A DNA stretch of 64,000 bases from Bryobacterales bacterium (GTDB lineage Bacteria > Acidobacteriota > Terriglobia > Bryobacterales > Bryobacteraceae), in the NCBI GenBank assembly GCA_025463005.1, contig JAOAPR010000111.1:1-64000 (forward strand), written 5' to 3'. The translations under genes were made by a program, and so were the position numbers. Shown in pieces: positions 9,016 through 17,802 of this stretch. Positions within the stretch are counted from its first letter, which is position 1; each line of letters starts with the position of its first letter. The notes beneath the pieces were generated by a model. The model was given only the letters and a program-made list of their open reading frames with translations, was not told the DNA's origin and ran no database searches.

Positions 9016-9569
9016 CCGCGCCCCCGGGAATCGAGCGCGTGTTGTTTACGGAAGAGCAGGTCAACCAGCGTATCCGGGAAGTGGCCGCGGAAATCAGCAC
9101 CAAGTATCAGGGCCGCGACCTGAAACTGATCGCGGTACTAAAGGGCGCGGTGTTTTTTCTGACCGCCCTGGCACGCGCCATCGAGATTCCGCTTAAGGTC
9201 GACTTCCTGGCCATTTCGAGTTTCGGGGACCAAGTTCATGGAAACCGGCAGGGCGGCGCGCCGGGCATGGTGCGAATCGCCAAGGACCTGGATCATCCTA
9301 TTCAGGACGAAGATATTCTGCTGGTGGAAGACATCGTGGACACTGGTTTTACGACGCGCTACTTGCTTCAGACTCTCGCGGGACGAGAGCCGCGCTCGCT
9401 GGGAATCTGCACACTGCTCGACCGGACCGTGCGCCGGATCGTACAGGTGCCGGTCGACTATCGCTGTTTCGAGATCCCCGACAGGTTCGTGGTGGGCTGC
9501 GGCCTGGACTTCAAGCAGCGCTACCGGAATCTGGGCTACATCGCTGTGATGGATCCGGAGAAGAGCTGA
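9012..9569 (+). CDS. hpt: Hypoxanthine phosphoribosyltransferase
   Basis: 185 aa, the usual Hpt length. The PRPP-binding loop is seen as DILLVEDIVDTGFTTRYLL, with the N-terminal LIAVLKGAVFFLTALAR and the C-terminal IPDRFVVGCGLDFKQRYRNL as expected. Cytosolic purine salvage enzyme converting hypoxanthine or guanine with PRPP to IMP or GMP. The GTG start at 9012 overlaps the previous stop (GTGA), implying coupled translation. It is the last gene of a three-gene plus-strand unit. Confidence 0.95.
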   Translation: MTAPPGIERVLFTEEQVNQRIREVAAEISTKYQGRDLKLIAVLKGAVFFLTALARAIEIPLKVDFLAISSFGDQVHGNRQGGAPGMVRIAKDLDHPIQDEDILLVEDIVDTGFTTRYLLQTLAGREPRSLGICTLLDRTVRRIVQVPVDYRCFEIPDRFVVGCGLDFKQRYRNLGYIAVMDPEKS

Positions 9570-9589
9570 TCTTGGCGTATTCAGCAGAA

Positions 9590-9613
9590 CTATATATGTT
9601 TTTGATATAGAAT
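9590..9613 (+). promoter_or_regulatory. Antitoxin promoter with inverted-repeat operator candidate
   Basis: CTATAT (9590-9595) and ATATAG (9605-9610) form an inverted repeat with a 9-nt spacer. A TAGAAT hexamer (9608-9613) overlaps the right arm and ends 6 nt before the antitoxin ATG at 9620, fitting a leaderless mRNA. The region is AT-rich against a GC-rich background. Autorepression by the ribbon-helix-helix antitoxin would explain the arrangement. Confidence 0.55.
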
Positions 9614-9619
9614 AATCAT

Positions 9620-9832
9620 ATGCAGTCTCTGTTGGTTCAACTCGATGATCCGACCTATCGCGCCCTAAACCGCGTTGCCGCCAAGCGCAAGCGAGCTGAG
9701 TTCGTGCGCGCCGCAATCCGGAAGGCGATCCGTGAAACCGAGGAGACGCGGACCAAGCTTGCCTATTTACGACAACCCGATTCCGAAAATGAGGCGGACG
9801 ACTGGGCTAACGCAGAGGAATGGAAGGCGTGA
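9620..9832 (+). CDS. Ribbon-helix-helix antitoxin
   Basis: 70 aa. MQSLLVQLDDPTYRALNRVA begins with the short beta-strand and helix of a ribbon-helix-helix DNA-binding fold, followed by KRAEFVRAAIRKAI as the second helix; the acidic C-terminal tail (DSENEADDWANAEEW) is where such antitoxins bind their toxin. It sits directly ahead of a MazF-type toxin, with a GTGA overlap. Expected roles are toxin neutralisation and autorepression through the inverted repeat at 9590-9610. Confidence 0.85.
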   Translation: MQSLLVQLDDPTYRALNRVAAKRKRAEFVRAAIRKAIRETEETRTKLAYLRQPDSENEADDWANAEEWKA

Positions 9833-10161
9833 AACAGTATGAACTGTGGTGGGCGTCGCTTCCTGGGCCGGCGGGCCGCCGGCCAGTCCTCTTGCTGAGC
9901 CGCAGCGGTGCGTACGATTATCTGAATAAGTTTCTGGCCGTCGAGATTACTTCCACGGTGCGAAGTATCGCAGTGGAGGTTCCCCTGGGCCGTTCCGAAG
10001 GACTGCCACGGCGTTGTGTCGCCAATTGCGACAACATTCGAACGCTGTCGCGCTCCGCACTCGTGAAGCGGATAGGACAGCTCGCTGCGCGTCGTGTGCC
10101 GGAATTGAAGCGCGCTGTGGGTCATGCTCTCGCATGGGACGAATTGATTGACGTGGCTTGA
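9829..10161 (+). CDS. MazF/PemK-type toxin
   Basis: 110 aa from the GTG at 9829, which overlaps the antitoxin stop; ATG 9820 is an alternative. Family features are YELWWASLPGPAGRRPVLLLS (core strand region, with the basic GRRPV), VEITSTVRSIAVEVPL, and CDNIRTLSRSALVKRIG, matching the MazF/PemK barrel. Such toxins are usually sequence-specific ribonucleases. The C-terminal helix (ELKRAVGHALAWDEL) is intact, so the toxin looks functional. Confidence 0.88.
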   Translation: MKQYELWWASLPGPAGRRPVLLLSRSGAYDYLNKFLAVEITSTVRSIAVEVPLGRSEGLPRRCVANCDNIRTLSRSALVKRIGQLAARRVPELKRAVGHALAWDELIDVA

Positions 10162-10169
10162 AGCGGATC

Positions 10170-11525
10170 CTAGCGCTGCTCCGGGATCATTCGCATTCCG
10201 TGCTTGGGCCGCAGAGTAATTCGCGCGTGTGTCTCCACCCGATGTCCGGGTTCCAGGCGCAATCGCCAGCGCTGTCCGATAGCAGCCAGGAGCAACGTGC
10301 CTTCCATCCACGCGAAGCGCTCCCCGATGCAGACGCGTGCGCCACCGCCAAACGGGAAATAAGCAAACTTCGGCCTCGAAGGATCGTCCTCCAGCCAGCG
10401 CTCGGGACGAAACGCGAGCGGATCGGGAAACCAGCGCGGATCGCGATGCACCGCGTACGGGCTCATCAGGACCACCGAGCGCGCCGGAATCAGGAAGTCG
10501 CCTACATGATAGTCTTCGAGCGCACGCCGGCCGATTCCCCACGCTGGAGGATAGAGCCGCAGTGCTTCGGAGAACACGCTTTCGGTGTAGCGCAACTGCG
10601 GCAGGTCTTCGAACGAAGGGAGCCGCCCGCCCAGAACCCGATCGAGTTCGGCGTGCAATGCGGCTTCAGCCTCAGAATTTTGTGAGAGCAGATACCACGC
10701 CCAGGTCAACGCATCGGCGGTGGTCTCGTGGCCGGCGAGAAACAGCGTCAAGGCCTCGTCCCGGACTTGGCTGTCGGTCATGCCGCCATCGCCTTCTTCA
10801 TCGCGGGCCAGCAGCAGCATGGATAATAAGTCTCCCGCGTCGCGGCCCTGCGCACGGCGCTCGGCGATCAGGCGATAGATGGTCTCATCGAGCCGTTTGC
10901 GTGCCCTGTGGAAGCGGCGGACGGCGGGCAGAGGCAGCTTTTCCAGCAGCTCCGAGAACGGCATCAGGACGATTTCGAACAGCTCGAACACCTGTGTGAG
11001 AGCCGCCCCGATCTCATCCGCTTCAGAATCGGCGTTGGTGCTGAACTCGGTGCTGAACAGCGTTTTTGCCACGATTGCGAGAGTGAGGCGCATCATCTCC
11101 TGGGCCACATCGAAAGGCCGGTCCGACTGCCACTGATCGCGGACCACTGCCGCCCGATCCACCATCACGGCGCCATATCCGGCCAGACGGTCGCGATGAA
11201 ACGCCGGTTGCACCAGTCGGCGCTGGCGGCGGTGATGCTCGCCTTCACTGGTCAGGAGCCCATCGCCTAAAAGCACTCGCGCGCGCTCCAGCATGCGGCT
11301 CTTTTTGAACTTGTTCTGGTGAGTGATCAGAATGTCGCGAATCGCGTCGGGGTGGCCTACGTAATAGATGTGCTGGCGGCCCAGAGGGAGATAGACCAAG
11401 TCGCCGTACTGCCGCGCGATGCGTTCGAGAAACCCGGCTGGATCTTTGCGAAACTCGGGCAGCACACCCACCAGCAGCCGGCCTTTGGGTCCGGGGGGCT
11501 TCGATTGTACTGCCGCAGGCACCAT
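10170..11525 (-). CDS. Cytochrome P450
   Basis: 451 aa from ATG 11525. It has all P450 landmarks: I-helix oxygen-binding [18 protein letters not shown]-helix ExxR in SEALRLYPP, and heme-binding [16 protein letters not shown] with the proximal Cys. The N-terminal [12 protein letters not shown] is the proline-rich hinge seen in CYP enzymes; there is no long membrane anchor. Substrate unknown. It lies 25 bp downstream of the transglutaminase gene of the ATP-grasp cassette, so it may act on the product of that cassette, but it also has its own TATAAT at 11535-11540. Confidence 0.93.
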   Translation of the reverse strand: MVPAAVQSKPPGPKGRLLVGVLPEFRKDPAGFLERIARQYGDLVYLPLGRQHIYYVGHPDAIRDILITHQNKFKKSRMLERARVLLGDGLLTSEGEHHRRQRRLVQPAFHRDRLAGYGAVMVDRAAVVRDQWQSDRPFDVAQEMMRLTLAIVAKTLFSTEFSTNADSEADEIGAALTQVFELFEIVLMPFSELLEKLPLPAVRRFHRARKRLDETIYRLIAERRAQGRDAGDLLSMLLLARDEEGDGGMTDSQVRDEALTLFLAGHETTADALTWAWYLLSQNSEAEAALHAELDRVLGGRLPSFEDLPQLRYTESVFSEALRLYPPAWGIGRRALEDYHVGDFLIPARSVVLMSPYAVHRDPRWFPDPLAFRPERWLEDDPSRPKFAYFPFGGGARVCIGERFAWMEGTLLLAAIGQRWRLRLEPGHRVETHARITLRPKHGMRMIPEQR

Positions 11526-11534
11526 CCGGCCACG

Positions 11535-11540
11535 ATTATA
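11535..11540 (-). promoter_or_regulatory. -10 hexamer (TATAAT) before the P450 gene
   Basis: On the minus strand, GCTATAAT ends 9 nt before the P450 ATG at 11525, giving at most a very short leader. It lies just beyond the stop codon of the transglutaminase gene, so the P450 can be transcribed separately as well as by read-through. No convincing -35 was found. Confidence 0.45.
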
Positions 11541-11550
11541 GCGGGCCCTG

Positions 11551-12522
11551 CTACTGTTGCTGCTGTTGTTGCTGCTGAAGCACTCGATCGGCCTCGTCAG
11601 CAGCGGCGATAGCTGCTTGCCAATCTTCTGGCGGCGCAGGGACCTCTTCCAGAGGCGGTGGGGCATCGGACGGAGCCACGCGAACGGAGACGGTCAACTG
11701 GCTGAGGGAATCGCCCTTAAATATTCCTTTGGTCGGCGGGACGTCCGCGTAGTCGCGTCCGATGGCTGTGCGGATGTGACGCTCGGCGGCGATCAGATTA
11801 TTCGTCGGGTCGAAACCCACCCAGCCCAGCCCCGGCAGAAGCGCCTCCACCCACGCGTGCGTTGCGCCCTCTGGAGACCGATCATGGTATTCCGAGCGCG
11901 GGTACACATAGCCGCTTACGTAGCGGCATGGAATCCTTACGTGACGCGCTAGCGCGGTCATGATATGCGCGAAATCCTGGCAAACTCCCTTGCGAGCTTC
12001 GATGGCATGGTCGATGGGCGAATCCACGCGGGTGGCTTTGGGCACGTACTCGAACCAGTCGTAAATGGCCGAGTTCAGCTCGCGAAGGAAACGAAGCGGG
12101 TCATCGCGGCGCCGGATTCCCAGCGGCTCAATCAAGCTAAAAAGCGCTTCCGACGGGGACGCGAACTGGCTGGGCATCAACATTTCGCGATAGTCACCGG
12201 CGGCAGCCTGCGCATCGAGGTCGTCCCAAGCCGAGGGTTCCAGGCCGTTCGGAAGCTCCGCCATAGGCTCACTCTCGACCAGTGCCTCGGCGACAATCTT
12301 CAGCTCGCGATGATGGCCCGGCACGTCGAAGTGGTGCACGCTGTTGCCAAGGTAATCGCGATATTCATACACGCGGGTTCGCGGCTCCACGAAAAGCTGG
12401 AAGGTAAGGCACCGCTGTCCGCCTTCGGTTCGCGGGTGCATGCGCAACTCCATAAGGCTCTCGCTTACCGGAGTTTTGTAGCGGAATCGCGTCAGGTGCC
12501 GTATGGAATAGAACATGGTCAT
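11551..12522 (-). CDS. Transglutaminase-like protease of the ATP-grasp/alpha-E cassette
   Basis: 323 aa from ATG 12522. The N-terminal domain ([20 protein letters not shown]) is the bacterial transglutaminase-like N domain. The catalytic core has Cys in [16 protein letters not shown], His in [12 protein letters not shown] and Asp in WVGFDPTNN, so the triad is complete. The family is the usual third member of ATP-grasp/alpha-E cassettes. The start overlaps the alpha-E stop (ATGA, 12519-12522). The C-terminus ends in eight glutamines encoded by mixed CAG/CAA codons at 11554-11577, an unusual tail. Confidence 0.92.
   Translation of the reverse strand: MTMFYSIRHLTRFRYKTPVSESLMELRMHPRTEGGQRCLTFQLFVEPRTRVYEYRDYLGNSVHHFDVPGHHRELKIVAEALVESEPMAELPNGLEPSAWDDLDAQAAAGDYREMLMPSQFASPSEALFSLIEPLGIRRRDDPLRFLRELNSAIYDWFEYVPKATRVDSPIDHAIEARKGVCQDFAHIMTALARHVRIPCRYVSGYVYPRSEYHDRSPEGATHAWVEALLPGLGWVGFDPTNNLIAAERHIRTAIGRDYADVPPTKGIFKGDSLSQLTVSVRVAPSDAPPPLEEVPAPPEDWQAAIAAADEADRVLQQQQQQQQ
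11554..11577. repeat. Eight-codon glutamine tract (trinucleotide repeat)
   Basis: Eight consecutive CTG/TTG triplets on the plus strand encode eight Gln codons at the very end of the minus-strand transglutaminase gene, immediately before its TAG stop. The mixed codons argue against pure slippage, but the run could still vary in length between strains. Confidence 0.8.
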
Positions 12523-13472
12523 GCCTCTAGCGCCGCCTCGATCGGATACGAGATATAGGTTTGATAAAGTGCGCTGTGCACCTGCCCACACTGGCGCAAG
12601 AGTTCGGTCAAATACGCTTCCAATCCGCCCGCCATAATCTCGTCAATCTGGCCGAAGCCCAGCGTGGCCCGCAAGCGTCCCGCGATGCGCTCGACGCGAA
12701 CCGCCCGGCGACTTCCGGCCTCGCGACCGATTTCCTTGATGGCCGTTTCCAGAGCCTCGGCCGAGAAGTGAATGGAATGCGGAAAATTCGGATGCAACAC
12801 CAGGAACTCGGCGATGCGTTCCGCCTTTACCTCCGCGGTATACGCCTTGCAATACGCCTCGAAGGCGGTGCAGCAGCGCAGCAGTCCGATCCATTCCAGA
12901 TATACGCGTTCCGCTCCCGCCTGGGCGGGTTTATGGAACTCGCGGAAGTGCGCGCCTACTAATGCTGAAACGGCCATGGCCCGCTCCAAGAAGCGGCCGG
13001 CCTGGATGAACTGCCAACCCTCCCCATGAGTCATGGTGGAGTCGGTGATGCCCTGGAAGAGATGCGCGCCCTCTTTGATGGATTGAAGGAAATCGCGAGC
13101 GTCCCACACTTCCGACGAGCTGCTGCGTCGCACGGCATGGAACAAGCGATTCAACTGCTCCCACATTTCCGAGCTGATCTGCTCGCGCACCTGGCGCGCG
13201 TTTTCCCGGGCCAAGACGATACTGGCAACGATCGAGGAGGGATTGGACTCGTCGTGCAGCAGCGATTGAGCCAGGCTTTGCGCATGCCCGGCGTCTTCCA
13301 CGGGAATTTCGATGCCGAGCGAGCGTACCACCCGCGCCCAATCCAGATCGTCCGAATGCGAGCCCCGCTCGAGCATCAGATTCAGGTGGATATTGATCAC
13401 CCGCGCGGTATGCTCCGCCCGCTCCAGGTAGCGGCTCATCCAGTAAAGGCTGTCGGCGACGCGAGAAAGCAT
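12519..13472 (-). CDS. Alpha-E domain protein (DUF403)
   Basis: 317 aa. MLSRVADSLYWMSRYLERAE is the diagnostic start of the alpha-E family, all-helical proteins of unknown mechanism that travel with circularly permuted ATP-grasp enzymes. ATG 13472 is chosen because it begins this conserved block; 12 more residues upstream are not conserved in character. The stop overlaps the transglutaminase ATG, and the gene follows the ATP-grasp gene by 91 bp. A role in an unknown peptide-synthesis pathway is proposed in the literature on amidoligases; here it is inference from context. Confidence 0.92.
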   Translation of the reverse strand: MLSRVADSLYWMSRYLERAEHTARVINIHLNLMLERGSHSDDLDWARVVRSLGIEIPVEDAGHAQSLAQSLLHDESNPSSIVASIVLARENARQVREQISSEMWEQLNRLFHAVRRSSSSEVWDARDFLQSIKEGAHLFQGITDSTMTHGEGWQFIQAGRFLERAMAVSALVGAHFREFHKPAQAGAERVYLEWIGLLRCCTAFEAYCKAYTAEVKAERIAEFLVLHPNFPHSIHFSAEALETAIKEIGREAGSRRAVRVERIAGRLRATLGFGQIDEIMAGGLEAYLTELLRQCGQVHSALYQTYISYPIEAALEA

Positions 13473-13563
13473 GGTCAGTCCGTTAGAGCGCACAGGACGC
13501 GGCGGCATCCTCCGCTCGTGGCAGAGATTGCTGCCGACGCGTTCCGTTGTGCGCGATTAAACA

Positions 13564-15039
13564 TTAGTCCAAGACCCAGGTGTCTTTACTTCCGCCGCCT
13601 TGCGACGAGTTCACGACGAGGGATCCTTTCCGAAGGGCCACCCGCGTGAGTCCCCCCGGCACGACCGTGACTTTATCGCCATAGAGGATATACGGACGAA
13701 GGTCGACGTGCCGCGGCTGCACGTTCCCGTCCAGGAGACAGGGAGCGCGCGAAAGCAGGATGGTGGGCTGGGCGATGTAGTTGCGTGGATCGGCCTCCAC
13801 GCGACGGCGGAAATCGTCCCGCTGCTCAGCCGTGCTTTGCGGCCCGATCAGCATCCCGTAGCCGCCCGATTCGCCGACCGCTTTTACCACGTATTCCTGC
13901 AGACGGCCGAGCACGTGCCGGCGATGCACTGGATCCGACATGAGATACGTTTCGACATTGGCAAGTACCGGATCTTCCTTCAGGTAGTAACGAATGATCG
14001 CCGGAACGTACGCATAAACCGCCTTGTCGTCGGCGACGCCGGTCCCCAGCGCATTCGCCATGCTCACGTTGCCGGCCCGATACGCGTTAAACAATCCAGG
14101 GACGCCCAGGCCGGAATCGGCACGGAAGGCGAGCGGGTCAATGAAGTCGTCGTCGATTCTCCGGTAGATCACATCCACTCGGCGCAGACCGGCAGTGGTG
14201 CGCATGTAGACGAAATTGTCGTGAACCACCAGGTCGCGGCCTTCCACCAGCTCGATGCCCATCTGGCGCGCGAGAAAGGCGTGCTCGAAGTAGGCCGAAT
14301 TGAAAACGCCGGGCGTCAGCAGAACGATGGTGGGCTCGCTGGTTCCTTGCGGAGAACCCTGCGGCGTCAGCGAGCGCAGTGTAGACAGCAGCGCCTGGCT
14401 GTAGTGCTCGATAGGCTGCACCCCGCATTTGCGGAACAGCTCCGGGAAAAGACGCTTCATCACTTCGCGGCTCACCAGCATGTAGGACACGCCGCTAGGC
14501 ACGCGCAGGTTGTCTTCGAGGACCACGAATTCGCCCGAAGGCATCCGGATCAGATCGGTGCCCGCGATCGTGACGTAGGCGTCCTTGCGGACATGGAAAC
14601 CGCGCATTTGCCGCCGGAAGTGTTTGCAGCTATAGATAATCTCGCGCGGCACGACGCCGTCATTCAGTATTCGGCCCTCGTGATAGATGTCCTCGAGAAA
14701 CAAGTTCAGCGCGGTGATGCGCTGGGCCAGGCCGCGCTCGATGCGTGCCCACTCCTCGCGAGTCAGTACACGGGGAAGAAGATCGTTGGGAAAAATGCGT
14801 TCGGTGCCTTCATCGCGTCCGTAAACCGTGAAGGTGATGCCCTGGTGGAGGAACGAAAGATCGGCGATTTGTTGCCGGCGGCGAAGCTCATCGGCTGTCA
14901 GCTCGCGAAGTGCTTCGTAAACATGGCGGTAGTGGGGACGAACCGCGCCGGCGCCATCGACCATTTCGTCGAATGCGTCGTCGAGCTCGTATTCCTGGAA
15001 TGGCGCCGGAAGCGTATGCTTGGTGGCGATCCCTGCCAT
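13564..15039 (-). CDS. Circularly permuted type 2 ATP-grasp protein (DUF404/DUF407)
   Basis: 491 aa. Recognisable blocks are [54 protein letters not shown] (metal/ATP-binding Glu-Asp-Asn) and the C-terminal [13 protein letters not shown]. These proteins are predicted ATP-dependent amide-bond-forming ligases. It heads the cassette with alpha-E, transglutaminase and perhaps the P450. ATG 15039 has a strong GAGGAGG ribosome-binding site 5 nt upstream, and a TACACT hexamer at 15094-15099 may be the -10. Confidence 0.92.
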   Translation of the reverse strand: MAGIATKHTLPAPFQEYELDDAFDEMVDGAGAVRPHYRHVYEALRELTADELRRRQQIADLSFLHQGITFTVYGRDEGTERIFPNDLLPRVLTREEWARIERGLAQRITALNLFLEDIYHEGRILNDGVVPREIIYSCKHFRRQMRGFHVRKDAYVTIAGTDLIRMPSGEFVVLEDNLRVPSGVSYMLVSREVMKRLFPELFRKCGVQPIEHYSQALLSTLRSLTPQGSPQGTSEPTIVLLTPGVFNSAYFEHAFLARQMGIELVEGRDLVVHDNFVYMRTTAGLRRVDVIYRRIDDDFIDPLAFRADSGLGVPGLFNAYRAGNVSMANALGTGVADDKAVYAYVPAIIRYYLKEDPVLANVETYLMSDPVHRRHVLGRLQEYVVKAVGESGGYGMLIGPQSTAEQRDDFRRRVEADPRNYIAQPTILLSRAPCLLDGNVQPRHVDLRPYILYGDKVTVVPGGLTRVALRKGSLVVNSSQGGGSKDTWVLD

Positions 15040-15093
15040 AGGTGCCTCCTCACATCGAATCGCCTTCGACGAGGAAGCTATCGGGAGGCTTTA

Positions 15094-15099
15094 AGTGTA
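15094..15099 (-). promoter_or_regulatory. -10 candidate of the ATP-grasp cassette
   Basis: TACACT on the minus strand, about 55 nt before the ATP-grasp ATG. TTATCA lies 18 nt further upstream as a weak -35. Unlike many genes here this one has a leader and a strong Shine-Dalgarno (GAGGAGG). Confidence 0.4.
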
Positions 15100-15142
15100 T
15101 CACGCGGCCCGAGCAAATGATAAGAATGGCCGAGTTCCCGTT

Positions 15143-16153
15143 TCATTCCCCGCCCTGATAAATATCGTGTAACCGCAGCAGGCCCAGGCAACGCTGATCC
15201 CCGTCCACCACAGGCACCACCGAGATCTGCGACGGCCGGTCCTCCATGAAGGCCAGGGCTTCGTGCAGCAGCGCATCGGAAGTGAGCGTGGAAGGCCGGG
15301 CGGTCATCACATCGGAAGCCCGAAGGACCCGAATATCGTCATGAGCGTGGAGCGCGCGGCGGACGTCACCGTCGGTGATCAATCCCGCCAGCGTCCCAGC
15401 CGGGGAAACGACGCACGCGGCGCCTAGGGGACGTTCCGACATCGCAATCACCACGTGTTTCAGCGAATCTTCCGGAGCGACCCAGGCGACCTCGTCCCCA
15501 CTGTGCATAGCGTCGCCGACGCGCAGGCGCAGACTTCGTCCCAGATGGCCGCCGGCATGGAAACGTGAAAAGTGCTCCGCGGTGAACCCCCGGGCTTGCA
15601 TCAGAGCGATCGCCAAGGCGTGGCCGATCGCCAATGCAACGGCCGAACTAGCGGTGGGTGTGAAGCTCTCCGGGTCGGCTTCGCGTTGGACAGTGGCATC
15701 CAGGACCACGTCCATCTCGCGCGCCAGCGGCGACAATAAATTTCCCAGGATCCCGAGGAACGCGGGTCGGAATTCGCGCAGGGATGGGACCAGATCAATC
15801 AGCTCGGCCGTCGCCCCGCTTTTCGAAACCATCAGGACGGAATCGCCCGGCTGGCACACTCCCAGGTCGCCATGAGCCGCCTCGGTAGGGTGCAGATACA
15901 CCGCGGGCGTGCCGGTGCTTTGAAGGGTCGCGACGATCTTGCGTGCCACGTGGCCGGATTTGCCGAGGCCGGTGACGATCAGTTTCCCGGAATGCCCGAG
16001 AATCAGATCCACTGCCGCAATCAGATTCTGGTCCAGGCGGGCGGACGCGGCCAGAATCGCTTGCGCCTCTGTTTCCATCACCTTACGGGCGGCCGAAAGC
16101 CACTCGGCGCGCTGATCGACTGGTTTGACTGATGCGCTGGTGGATGCGTCCAC
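15143..16153 (-). CDS. kdsD: KpsF/GutQ-family arabinose-5-phosphate isomerase
   Basis: 336 aa from GTG 16153. An N-terminal SIS domain carries VTGLGKSGHVARKIVATLQS and HPTEAAHGDLG, plus VLMVSKSGATAEL; two CBS domains follow (CVVSPAGTLAGLITDGDVRRAL and the C-terminal VPVVDGDQRCLGLLRLHD). The enzyme interconverts ribulose-5-phosphate and arabinose-5-phosphate for Kdo synthesis, in line with lpxD elsewhere in the window. GTG 16153 is preferred because TACAGT ends 6 nt before it; the longer ATG at 16210 would leave only 26 bp to the divergent bshC. Confidence 0.9.
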   Translation of the reverse strand: MDASTSASVKPVDQRAEWLSAARKVMETEAQAILAASARLDQNLIAAVDLILGHSGKLIVTGLGKSGHVARKIVATLQSTGTPAVYLHPTEAAHGDLGVCQPGDSVLMVSKSGATAELIDLVPSLREFRPAFLGILGNLLSPLAREMDVVLDATVQREADPESFTPTASSAVALAIGHALAIALMQARGFTAEHFSRFHAGGHLGRSLRLRVGDAMHSGDEVAWVAPEDSLKHVVIAMSERPLGAACVVSPAGTLAGLITDGDVRRALHAHDDIRVLRASDVMTARPSTLTSDALLHEALAFMEDRPSQISVVPVVDGDQRCLGLLRLHDIYQGGE

Positions 16154-16159
16154 AGGCGT

Positions 16160-16165
16160 ACTGTA
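16160..16165 (-). promoter_or_regulatory. -10 hexamer of kdsD, leaderless type
   Basis: TACAGT on the minus strand ends 6 nt before GTG 16153. GCGACA, 16 nt upstream of it, matches the -35 consensus at four of six positions. Confidence 0.5.
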
Positions 16166-16236
16166 GCACGCCGCCGGAAATTGTCGCGACTTTCGCCCAT
16201 CCCCTGTCATCTGCTACGTTTGAGCATGAGCGCGTG

Positions 16237-17796
16237 ATGGACCCCGCCTGTCTACGTCACACTGAGATCCCCGGCACCTCGAAGCTGTTCGCCGATCTCT
16301 CCTATCATTTTGATCGGGTCTCGCGCTTTTACCGCCACAATCCCCATCAACGGACGTCGTACGCGGCAGCGGCTCGCGAGGTTCAGTATCCGGACCATCG
16401 CCGCGCGGCCATGGCCCGCGTACTGGAAGCGCAGAATCCGGGGAACCCCCTGATAGCGCGCTTCGCTCAGCCCGGAACTGTGGCAGTCCTGACGGGACAG
16501 CAGGTGGGATTGTTTTCGGGTCCGGCGTACACCATTTACAAAGCGCTCACGGCGGCGCGGCTGGCCGAGGACCTCAACGCAAGTGGAATCCCGGCCGTCC
16601 CGATCTTCTGGCTGGCAACCGAGGATCACGATTTTCACGAAGTCGATCACGTGTGGATCTTCGACGCCGCCCATCGTCCCGTTGCGTTGCGCACCGAGGC
16701 CCCTTCGAGCTGGCAGGGTCTACAGCGTCCCGCAGGCAGCTTCCCGGTCGAACATCCGCCGATCGCGGAGCTGCGGAGCGCGCTCGCCGGGTTCGAGCAT
16801 GGCGAGGAAATTGCCGCCGCTGTTGCCGAATCGTACCCGCCGGGAATCACCATGGGCGCCGGATTCCGGGCACTGTTAGTCAAACTGCTGGGCCGGATCG
16901 GAATGCTGGTGCTGGATCCCCTGGATCCGAAAATGCGAGCGGTCGGCGCGCCATTCATGGCGGAGGCCCTGGAAGCGGCGCCCGATCTCAAATCCGCGCT
17001 GCTGGCTAGAAACGCCGAACTCGCCGCTGCCGGATATCACGCCCAGGTCAACATCGAAGAGAACAGCTCGCTATTCTTTCTGCTCGAAAATGGCGAGCGA
17101 GTGACTCTGCGCCGTAAGGATGTCGAGTTCGCGGCTCTCCAGGACAGAGCCGCGGATATTTCTCCTAACGCTCTGCTTCGTCCCGTATGGCAGGATTACC
17201 TGCTTCCGACCGTGGCCTACGTGGGCGGGCCTGCCGAGCTCGCGTACCTGGCGCAGGCGCAGGTGATCTACGATCGGCTGCTGGGGCGCATGCCAGTGGC
17301 GGTATCGCGCACGAGCTTTACTCTGCTGGACGCACGCGCCGCGAAGCTGCTGGATCGCTACCGTCTGACGTTGGCCGATACCCTGGCGCCGGAAGAGTCG
17401 CTGAAGGAACGGATCGCACACGCGTTGATCCCGCAATCCGTGGCAAGCCTGTTCGACGAATCTTCGGCTGAGGTTACGCGGCGGCTGGACCGGCTCAGGG
17501 ACGGGCTCGAAAGTCTTGATCCAACCCTGGCAGCATCTTTAGCTAAAAGCCGCGCCAAGATTCTTTACCAGATCGAAAAGACTCGCAAGAAAACGGAACG
17601 CGAACTGTTGCGCCGCGACGCCCGCGCTTCCGAGGAATCCCGCTATCTGAGCGCTCTGCTCTATCCGCATCGCCATCTGCAGGAGCGGTTTTATTCGATC
17701 CTGCCGTTTCTGGCCCAGCACGGGCCGGAGCTGATCGACCGGCTATACGAGATGGTCCAGGTGGATTGCCCGGACCACCGGGTCATTACTCTTTAA
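16237..17796 (+). CDS. bshC: Putative cysteine ligase BshC, bacillithiol synthesis
   Basis: 519 aa from ATG 16237 (GTG 16234 is adjacent); family length about 540. Diagnostic blocks are VAVLTGQQVGLFSGPAYTIY and IPVFWLATEDHDF-type text (here VPIFWLATEDHDFHEVDHVW), and the C-terminal coiled coil region (SRAKILYQIEKTRKKTERE). BshC is thought to add cysteine to glucosaminyl-malate in the last step of bacillithiol synthesis. bshA and bshB are not in the window. It is divergent from kdsD and convergent with the di-heme pseudogene. Confidence 0.92.
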   Translation: MDPACLRHTEIPGTSKLFADLSYHFDRVSRFYRHNPHQRTSYAAAAREVQYPDHRRAAMARVLEAQNPGNPLIARFAQPGTVAVLTGQQVGLFSGPAYTIYKALTAARLAEDLNASGIPAVPIFWLATEDHDFHEVDHVWIFDAAHRPVALRTEAPSSWQGLQRPAGSFPVEHPPIAELRSALAGFEHGEEIAAAVAESYPPGITMGAGFRALLVKLLGRIGMLVLDPLDPKMRAVGAPFMAEALEAAPDLKSALLARNAELAAAGYHAQVNIEENSSLFFLLENGERVTLRRKDVEFAALQDRAADISPNALLRPVWQDYLLPTVAYVGGPAELAYLAQAQVIYDRLLGRMPVAVSRTSFTLLDARAAKLLDRYRLTLADTLAPEESLKERIAHALIPQSVASLFDESSAEVTRRLDRLRDGLESLDPTLAASLAKSRAKILYQIEKTRKKTERELLRRDARASEESRYLSALLYPHRHLQERFYSILPFLAQHGPELIDRLYEMVQVDCPDHRVITL

Positions 17797-17802
17797 TTCA
17801 AG

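Noticed and set aside
13600-15120. 506-codon open frame on the plus strand
   Set aside because: It is the antisense shadow of the circularly permuted ATP-grasp gene, with no family features; long shadows are expected at this GC content.
16154-16210. N-terminal extension of kdsD from ATG 16210
   Set aside because: It would leave 26 bp between divergent starts and has no family similarity, while GTG 16153 has a well-spaced -10.
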